From Armatimonadota bacterium (GTDB taxonomy: Bacteria; Armatimonadota; Fimbriimonadia; Fimbriimonadales; Fimbriimonadaceae), in the NCBI GenBank assembly GCA_023392285.1, contig JAEVZK010000132.1, positions 1 to 6,798 on the forward strand: a DNA stretch of 6,798 nucleotides, in the 5' to 3' direction. This document shows, piece by piece, positions 1-5,075 of this stretch. Made by a program: the position numbers and the translations under genes. The first letter of the stretch is position 1, and each line of letters begins with the position of its first letter. A model generated the notes under the pieces. The model made no database searches, had not been told where the DNA came from, and saw nothing but the letters and a program-made list of their open reading frames with translations.

Positions 1-21
1 CTGAAACTGGGCGAGATCCAT
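1..21 (-). CDS. Possible 5' end of the gene downstream of era (partial)
   Basis: One base after the era stop codon (TAA at 25-23) an ATG at 21-19 opens a frame reading MDLAQFQ, which runs off the window edge without a stop. A GGAG lies 13 bases upstream inside the end of era, rather far for a ribosome binding site, so coupling to era termination would be more likely than independent initiation. Seven codons are too few to identify a family. recO often follows era in other bacteria, but nothing here shows that it does so in this genome. The call rests only on position and on the tight spacing already seen in this gene cluster. Confidence 0.35.
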
Positions 22-22
22 T

Positions 23-916
23 TTAGTCGCTGTACTCCAGCTCGTGGAGCGTGCGAGGATCCATACGCCATCCCTCTCTAACTTTCACATGTAGTTCTAA
101 AAAGACGCGGCGGCCCAGAAACTCTTCAATTTCTTTCCGAGCCTCGCTGCCGATCTTCTTCAAGAACTGGCCCTGTTTGCCGATGATGATCCCCTTCTGG
201 CTCGCCTTTTCGACGAAAATGGAGGCAGAGATTCGTGTGAGATCACCCTCGTCTTCCCACGCCTCCACCAGGACGGCGGTCGCGTGAGGGATCTCTTGTC
301 GAGTCGCAATCAGTATCTTCTCGCGTACTAGCTCCCCAGCAAGAAATCGGGAGGATTGATCGGTGAAATCATCTTCGCCATAGAGAGCCTCGCCTTCCGG
401 CAGATGAGACTCGAGAATGCTGACCAACTTGTCCACGTTGACGCCGCGGGTGGCTGTGGTCATCATGTACTCTTCTGTTCCAGCCAGCTCGGTAAAGGCC
501 TCCACATAACCCTCCACATTTTCCGCCTTCAGCTGATCCATCTTGTTCATACAAAGGACTACCGAAATTTGGGGAGAATCTTGTTTGGCTGCCGCGATGA
601 GCTTGCCAATCTCTCGATCCATTTCCCCTGGGTGGTGGGCACCGTCGACGACAAACAAAATGATATCCGCCTCACTTAGCGAGGCCCGAGCATGCTCCAC
701 CATGCTTTTTGCCAACTGAGTGTGAGGATCATGAATCCCTGGTGTATCGATGAAGACGATCTGATGTTCCGGTGTCGTGGAGATGCCGAGTACGCGCCGA
801 CGAGTGGTCTGCGGCTTATCGCTGACGATCGAAACCTTCTGGCCGACAATCGCATTCATGAGCGTGCTCTTGCCGACGTTAGGTTTCCCGACCATGGCAA
901 CGGTTCCGACCTTCAT
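23..916 (-). CDS. era: GTPase Era, ribosome assembly factor
   Basis: Era is an essential GTPase that binds 16S rRNA near its 3' end and helps mature the 30S subunit. At 297 residues it has the usual length. The GTPase domain comes first: P-loop GKPNVGKST (residues 10-18), switch I region KPQTTRR (34-40), G3 DTPGIH (57-62) and G4 NKMD (124-127). The G5 position reads TAT (154-156) followed by RGVNV, where Era proteins usually have SA. A C-terminal KH RNA-binding domain follows, with the motif IIIGKQGQFLKKIG and its GxxG loop at 246-249, ending in the typical VREGWR segment. The ATG at 916 overlaps the stop codon of the upstream large gene by one base (TGATG) and has a good Shine-Dalgarno sequence, so this start is well supported. 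Identity is secure. Confidence 0.97.
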   Translation of the reverse strand: MKVGTVAMVGKPNVGKSTLMNAIVGQKVSIVSDKPQTTRRRVLGISTTPEHQIVFIDTPGIHDPHTQLAKSMVEHARASLSEADIILFVVDGAHHPGEMDREIGKLIAAAKQDSPQISVVLCMNKMDQLKAENVEGYVEAFTELAGTEEYMMTTATRGVNVDKLVSILESHLPEGEALYGEDDFTDQSSRFLAGELVREKILIATRQEIPHATAVLVEAWEDEGDLTRISASIFVEKASQKGIIIGKQGQFLKKIGSEARKEIEEFLGRRVFLELHVKVREGWRMDPRTLHELEYSD

Positions 917-3900
917 CAGGTCCTCTTCCGGAATGAGAAGCTCATGCCTGCTTCAGAATCGAATTCTCCTGAAGGAGTTCCAAATTCTCCCCTGTTGGAA
1001 TCGTTTGAATTCCCCCCATTTCGAGTCCGTTTTCGTCCTCTGCGCTTGCCGATCTTTTCAGCTTCAGGGTCTGATAGATCCTCGAGTATCTGCTGTGGCC
1101 TCAGGAACCATTCGTCCGCCACTTCACCCGAATCTGAAGATTCAATCCAGTCGCCGAGCTTCATAATCGGCACGTCGAATGCGAATCCGTCTTCGCGCAG
1201 CAGATTCTCTTGCTTCGGCGGCAGTTCCGTCATCGTGAGAACCGTGGTGGGATCGAGATCGAGCAGGTGCTGAATCTCTTCTTTCGGACCGACCAAGAAT
1301 GGATGGGTGGTGCCGTCGATGCCGGTAAAGCGCAGCATTGTTTGGTCGAGGCCAATCCACGTCTCTGACAGCATGTCGTAGGCAGACCACTTGTTCGGAA
1401 GGGTGATCGCCCTTTGTCCCGTTCCTTTACAGTGAATGGTGAGAAATGGAGGTCTCACGTGCACCACGTCCTCCTGAAAATCGAAGACATGTGCTCCAGC
1501 TAGTTGCGCTAGCGAGCGTACGAGAGCTGGCGTGACTTCTGGCTCTCCCAGAAAGACGCTTGTCCAACTCCGCTCCGGCTCATCGCCCGCAAAATCTCGG
1601 ATGACAAAGCTGGGCAAACCGGTTTGCGAGTATTCGCCAAGAACAGTTGCATCTTCGGGAATGGCGAAATAGCTTGGTTCAAGCTGTGCGTGACCCCCAA
1701 GGTGCCGATCAGTCAGGGCTGCGGTTAATGGGTGGCGCTTTGCCAGAATCGTCGTTCCGGAGCGACTATGAAAGGGCTGCGGTTTCAATGCAATGCCAGT
1801 AACTTCCCGCGCGCGCTCAAGCGAATCGCGACCGGCATCAAATAGGCCCGCCGAATAGAGCCAGAACAACACCTTTTGATCGCATTGAAGGCGAGACTTG
1901 ATCGCCGCCCTCAGCTCGGGGCGAATATCCCAGGCATTCAAGAACATATATAGCTTGGCTTCCGGAAATTGCTCTCGGTGGGCTAGATCGCTGAGCAGGT
2001 AGAACCCGGCGTTGACTCCGGCACGTAGCACCGCTTCTCGCACGTCTTGCACCAGCATGTGAAACGCGTTTGGGTCGACAAGGTAGGCGAGCGCTCTTTC
2101 GTCGATGAAAACGACCACTTCTGGGTCGCCCAATGGCTGCCCCATTCGCTCGATTAACGCTTCAAGCACACGGCGGCCGCGCTCCCAGATGCTTGGTGTT
2201 TTGAGCCACCCATTTCCCCAGAGATCCATCCAAGCCACTCCACTGCCATGGGCGAGGGCGGCCCCAGCTCCGCGCCAGTGGATATTCTCCAAAGCTTGAG
2301 GCGTCTTGATCACGGGATTGAAATCGTCGGGCTCGTGGCCGCCGCTGAGAGATGTCTTGAAGTCCTCTTCGCTAATGTACAACTTGCCATTGAGGGCGTA
2401 GCTGTCCACCGGACCGGGAAACGGCGCTGATCCCCCTGGCTCTCGTGCTTTGTAGCTGGGAGGCCCGGCAATGAAATCAATTTCGGGCGATCGCAGCAGC
2501 TTGCCTAGTGAGAGGTGGCCGCTAGACGGATGGCTCCACTCGAAGGTATAGCCGTAGCTCACCCCGACCAAGAAGTTGCCTTCACTCGCTTGTTTGGCAG
2601 CGTAAGCAAGCTCCCCGATTCGGTGAACCGTAGCGTCGCTGATAAAGAGGTGATAATCGACGTACTTGCGCTGCTTTCGGCTCGATCGGACGAATCGATC
2701 CCCGTCGCTCCCTTCGGGAGAGTAGCGGGGAACTTGAATGTTTTCGAATTTGATGTCGCCATCGAACCATGAAGCACGGAGCGCCACTTCATCGTTCGAA
2801 TATCTCTGCCGCGCCCAATCTCGGAACTGCAGTTTGGCGGCAAGCGAATCGTCGTAGCCCCAGCCGCTGGCGGAGAACCACTCGCCTCGCTCCAGATGAA
2901 CACCCAAGATGCTATCCCGAAGATCGAGGAGGCGAAGCTTTCGCACAAACCGTCGCAGGCACTCGGCCGCATCTCCCCAGAATGCTTCGTCGCAGACACT
3001 GGGTTCGGCGATCCCGCCGCCATTCATGTTGTATTTTGCGTTGGGATATTTGTTTGGCCAGTTGCGGGGTGCCTGAAAGACCACTCGAAAAATAACCTGA
3101 GACGAGGGATCGATCTCAACTGATTTCTTGAGCAGGTACGCAGCCACCGCAACATTGTCATCGACGGCATCAAGATTCACTTCGAACTCGATCAAATGCG
3201 AATGGATATGGATGCCAGCTTCCGCTGCCATTTTGAGCTCGTCGAGCACCGTCTGAGCGCGAGTTTCGTTTGATGAACTGCCGAAGAAAACGATGGGAGG
3301 CAACACTCGTCCTGCTCTCACAAGAGTCGGCACTCCCTCTCGAAGAACTACCTGAGGCGCGGTCTCAGGAATATGGATCGAGGGCTTTACCGGCTTTTCA
3401 GGCGGGGCGGGAGCTTCCTTCTTTGGAGGAATCACCGCCGAAGTGCCTTCTTCAGCGGGCTTGCGACCCTTCGATTCGCGGTTTGATTTGTCACCCGCCG
3501 TTTTCTGGGAAGCCGCTTTGGGCGCTTCCTTGTTGCGCTCCTTCTGGACCTCTGCCTTACCCGTCGGCCGGAATGAGAAGGTTACATCGTCTTCTGTTCT
3601 GGAAGTAGTTTCAGATGGTTTCTGTGGAGCAGAAGATTTGGCGCCCGCTCTTGGACGGAAGGAGATGCTGATGTCCTCGTCAGTAAAAGCCGTGATTCGA
3701 TTTTCGTTGAGCGGCACTTCTACGGCTCCATGCCCAGTGATCTCTATCGCGGTTGAGCCATCGGAAACCCCCGAACGATCCTTCTTCGCCTTGGTGGTCC
3801 GTTTGTTTGAAGTAGCGCGCGTAGGCTCCTCAGCCTTTGCGGCGCGGGGTCGCCAGGTAGGAATCGGAAGGTCTGAATCGCTTTCCGCTGGCGGGATCGA

Positions 3901-4299
3901 TTCTGTAGGCTGTTTGGCTGGTTCCGCAGCTTGATCCTTCACCTTTTTCGTTCGAGTGCGGCTCACCTTCGGCTTTGTTTCCGCCACCGCGCTCGTTTCG
4001 GCGTCAGCAACCACTGTTTCAAGGGTTCTGTTCGCCAATTTCGGGCGGCGCGACTTAGCCACGATGGCGGCCGATGGGGTGGACGACTCTGGAGTAACCG
4101 GGGCAGCCGCTTCAATCGACTGGCTCGCCTCCTCCTCTAACTTTTTCGTCCGCCGAGTCGGGCGAGTCTTTTCGCTCGACGCAAGCACCTTGGGGGCTGG
4201 CGCCTTTTTGCTGGCGCTCTTCTTTGGTGAGCTAGGCTGCTCCTTCGGAGCGGGAGTTGGTGTCGATAAGTCTGGTTGTTCTGCTTTCTTGCGAGGCAT
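916..4299 (-). CDS. Large GH42-like (clan GH-A) putative glycoside hydrolase with long basic disordered N-terminus
   Basis: The product has 1127 residues. Residues 1-310 are low complexity (K, A, P, S, T, E), have no signal peptide or membrane segment, and are predicted to be disordered. From about 324 a TIM-barrel glycosidase-like domain begins (PPIVFFGSSSN). It contains GVHLERGEWF, where E473 is the likely acid/base, and GKLYISEEDFKTS, where E644 matches the nucleophile position of the E-x-D-x-R/K-T motif of GH42-like enzymes. At about 730-830 a Rossmann/GATase-like domain follows, as in GH42 proteins (VVVFIDE, LYMFLNAWDI, LFWLYSAG). At about 935-1000 there is a beta domain with an AITLP segment. 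A basic patch (1085-1093) and an SFSFRKRT tail end the protein. The substrate is unknown. I chose the ATG at 4299 (MPRKKAEQ, weak AGAAG upstream) over an in-frame ATG at 4401, because 4401 would overlap the HAD gene by 170 bp. The fold call is from remembered motifs, and activity is inferred only. No signal peptide means it is probably cytoplasmic. Confidence 0.75.
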   Translation of the reverse strand: MPRKKAEQPDLSTPTPAPKEQPSSPKKSASKKAPAPKVLASSEKTRPTRRTKKLEEEASQSIEAAAPVTPESSTPSAAIVAKSRRPKLANRTLETVVADAETSAVAETKPKVSRTRTKKVKDQAAEPAKQPTESIPPAESDSDLPIPTWRPRAAKAEEPTRATSNKRTTKAKKDRSGVSDGSTAIEITGHGAVEVPLNENRITAFTDEDISISFRPRAGAKSSAPQKPSETTSRTEDDVTFSFRPTGKAEVQKERNKEAPKAASQKTAGDKSNRESKGRKPAEEGTSAVIPPKKEAPAPPEKPVKPSIHIPETAPQVVLREGVPTLVRAGRVLPPIVFFGSSSNETRAQTVLDELKMAAEAGIHIHSHLIEFEVNLDAVDDNVAVAAYLLKKSVEIDPSSQVIFRVVFQAPRNWPNKYPNAKYNMNGGGIAEPSVCDEAFWGDAAECLRRFVRKLRLLDLRDSILGVHLERGEWFSASGWGYDDSLAAKLQFRDWARQRYSNDEVALRASWFDGDIKFENIQVPRYSPEGSDGDRFVRSSRKQRKYVDYHLFISDATVHRIGELAYAAKQASEGNFLVGVSYGYTFEWSHPSSGHLSLGKLLRSPEIDFIAGPPSYKAREPGGSAPFPGPVDSYALNGKLYISEEDFKTSLSGGHEPDDFNPVIKTPQALENIHWRGAGAALAHGSGVAWMDLWGNGWLKTPSIWERGRRVLEALIERMGQPLGDPEVVVFIDERALAYLVDPNAFHMLVQDVREAVLRAGVNAGFYLLSDLAHREQFPEAKLYMFLNAWDIRPELRAAIKSRLQCDQKVLFWLYSAGLFDAGRDSLERAREVTGIALKPQPFHSRSGTTILAKRHPLTAALTDRHLGGHAQLEPSYFAIPEDATVLGEYSQTGLPSFVIRDFAGDEPERSWTSVFLGEPEVTPALVRSLAQLAGAHVFDFQEDVVHVRPPFLTIHCKGTGQRAITLPNKWSAYDMLSETWIGLDQTMLRFTGIDGTTHPFLVGPKEEIQHLLDLDPTTVLTMTELPPKQENLLREDGFAFDVPIMKLGDWIESSDSGEVADEWFLRPQQILEDLSDPEAEKIGKRRGRKRTRNGGNSNDSNRGEFGTPSGEFDSEAGMSFSFRKRT
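919..954 (-). repeat. C-terminal copy of the FSFR peptide motif
   Basis: The last residues of the large protein, 1116-1127, read EAGMSFSFRKRT and repeat the core of the head motifs. Thirteen bases (plus strand ccggaatgagaag at 928-940) are identical to those of the third head copy at 3568-3580. The end position places the motif exposed at the chain terminus. Confidence 0.55.
921..929 (-). promoter_or_regulatory. Ribosome binding site of era
   Basis: The minus strand reads GGAAGAGGA four bases before the era ATG at 916, inside the last codons of the preceding gene. It is the strongest Shine-Dalgarno-like sequence at any start in the window. Together with the TGATG stop-start overlap it points to coupled translation. 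The same bases encode the end of the SFSFRKRT tail of the upstream protein, so they serve two purposes. Confidence 0.7.
1021..1047 (-). other. Basic patch near the C-terminus of the large protein
   Basis: Residues 1085-1093 read KRRGRKRTR, seven of nine being Lys or Arg. An acidic-polar segment precedes the patch and an Asn/Ser/Gly-rich linker follows. Such patches commonly bind nucleic acid or other polyanions. It is unusual in a carbohydrate-active enzyme. The function is inferred only from composition. Confidence 0.5.
3562..3879 (-). repeat. Three degenerate copies of an acidic-aromatic-Arg-Pro peptide motif
   Basis: Within the disordered head of the large glycosidase-like protein, residues 141-152 read DSDLPIPTWRPR, 207-217 DEDISISFRPR and 236-246 EDDVTFSFRPT. 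Each has two or three acidic-type residues, an alternating hydrophobic stretch, an aromatic residue, then Arg-Pro. They stand out against Lys/Ala/Pro-rich surroundings, which otherwise have few aromatic residues. Codons differ between copies, so the similarity is at protein level. A fourth copy ends the protein. A short linear binding motif is a reasonable guess, but no partner is known. Confidence 0.6.
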
Positions 4300-4981
4300 G
4301 GTTGTCTTCTGTGGAGGTTGCCCAGTGAAGCAGGTCCGCGGGTGTCTTAAACAACATTTCTGGACCTTCGGCTTCGAGGTCGGCTTGACTGGCCGAGCCA
4401 TAGCTCACTGCGACGGCGGCGATTCCCGCAGCTTTCGCGCAGCGGAGATCGTAAATCGAGTCGCCTATGAACGCCGCCTGGCTAGGCTGTACGCCTAGTT
4501 TCTCTAAGGCAAGGCGAGCGGAATCTGGCTCGGGCTTTGGGTTTGGAACATCTGAAGCGCAGACGGCAACATCAATTGCGTCTGACGCGTGAAATTCGGT
4601 CATAAAATCTTGTAGTTCGCGAGCGTTCTTGCTGGTCACCAAGGCAATTTTCTTCCCGAATGTTCGGCAGAGCCGGAGTAACTCGACTGCCTCGTGAAAG
4701 TAGGCGACTCGATCCTGGTACAGCTTGTACCGATCGATCGCGTAGTCAACCATGCGGACCATCTCTTCGTCTTCAACCGGGAGTGGAAGGTAACGATTAA
4801 GTTGAGCTGTAATTGGCATCCCGACTACCGAGCGAATCTCTTCTTCGTTTGGTCGGGTTCCCGCGAACTTTTCGATCGTGTCACACAGGCCTGGAACGAT
4901 CATCCCCATACTATCCACGAGTGTCCCGTCGACGTCGAATAGTAAGGCTTGAAGCTCTTCCAATTTAAGCCTGTGCGGCAT
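4232..4981 (-). CDS. HAD-superfamily phosphatase, phosphoglycolate phosphatase/PpaX-like
   Basis: This is a 249-residue haloacid dehalogenase-type hydrolase, expected to remove phosphate from a small metabolite in the cytoplasm. All four HAD motifs are present. Motif I is LLFDVDGTLVDS, with nucleophile D16 and acid/base D18. Motif II is VTSK (T116). The motif III lysine is K149 in NPKPEPD. Motif IV is IGDSIYDL, with D174 and D178 binding magnesium. A helical cap of subclass I type lies between motifs I and II. This layout fits Gph/PpaX-like enzymes (phosphoglycolate or pyrophosphate), but the substrate cannot be told from sequence. The conserved part ends near residue 222. The last 28 or so residues are a polar tail, and its final 22 codons overlap the next gene. 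The ATG at 4981 is preceded directly by GTG at 4984, an equally possible start. Neither has a Shine-Dalgarno sequence. Confidence 0.9.
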   Translation of the reverse strand: MPHRLKLEELQALLFDVDGTLVDSMGMIVPGLCDTIEKFAGTRPNEEEIRSVVGMPITAQLNRYLPLPVEDEEMVRMVDYAIDRYKLYQDRVAYFHEAVELLRLCRTFGKKIALVTSKNARELQDFMTEFHASDAIDVAVCASDVPNPKPEPDSARLALEKLGVQPSQAAFIGDSIYDLRCAKAAGIAAVAVSYGSASQADLEAEGPEMLFKTPADLLHWATSTEDNHASQESRTTRLIDTNSRSEGAA

Positions 4982-4988
4982 CACTTCA

Positions 4989-4997
4989 AGTATGGCA
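4989..4997 (-). promoter_or_regulatory. Candidate extended -10 promoter element for the HAD gene cluster
   Basis: The minus strand reads TGCCATACT, an extended -10 form (TGn plus a hexamer matching TATAAT at four of six). No matching -35 hexamer is seen. Transcription would begin about six or seven bases on, at the GTG/ATG start itself, giving a leaderless message. That agrees with the absence of a ribosome binding site. The match is weak and could be chance. Confidence 0.25.
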
Positions 4998-5037
4998 GGG
5001 TTAGTGAAAGATTTGCGCAGAACCGACTGCGTTCGGC

Positions 5038-5065
5038 TAAGTATTGCCGGTAAATCTACCGATGA
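5038..5065 (+). promoter_or_regulatory. Candidate sigma-28-like promoter for fliK
   Basis: TAAGTATT, 12 bases, then ACCGATGA resembles the flagellar sigma-28 (FliA) promoter. The downstream element matches GCCGATAA at six of eight positions, the upstream element matches TAAAGTTT at five of eight, and the spacer is one base longer than the classical 11. It ends ten bases before the ATG at 5076, so the message would have almost no leader. Biological sense (it precedes a flagellar gene) raises its likelihood, but the consensus comes from enterobacteria and may not hold in this lineage. Confidence 0.35.
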
Positions 5066-5069
5066 TCAT
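5048..5069. promoter_or_regulatory. Two adjoining dyad symmetries in the divergent junction
   Basis: CGGTA and TACCG (5048-5052 and 5057-5061) form a perfect inverted repeat around four bases. They are followed at once by the perfect 8-base palindrome ATGATCAT (5062-5069). They lie over the candidate fliK promoter, where an operator would be expected. They are short enough to occur by chance. Confidence 0.3.
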
Positions 5070-5075
5070 AGCGTT

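Noticed and set aside
964..980. CTCCTGAAGGAG hairpin-like sequence before era.
   Set aside because: The loop would be only two bases, it lies inside coding sequence of the large gene, and no T-run follows. It is neither a terminator nor the era ribosome binding site.
692..1273. A 193-codon plus-strand open frame across the era start and the end of the large gene.
   Set aside because: It lies wholly opposite confidently called genes. Its Arg/Ser-rich composition follows from the complementary frame.
4300..4401. An upstream in-frame ATG at 4401 for the large protein.
   Set aside because: It would overlap the HAD gene by 170 bp, including conserved HAD codons, and the added residues (Cys- and Pro-rich) are a reading of HAD sequence in another frame.
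3956..4498. A 180-codon plus-strand open frame opposite the HAD tail and the basic head.
   Set aside because: It is an antisense shadow. Lys/Ala/Pro/Glu codons read backwards give Phe/Leu/Gly/Ser runs. It has no ribosome binding site and no recognisable domain.
4993..5016. TGGCAGGG followed by TTTGC, reminiscent of a sigma-54 promoter.
   Set aside because: The two elements are too far apart for the required -24/-12 spacing.
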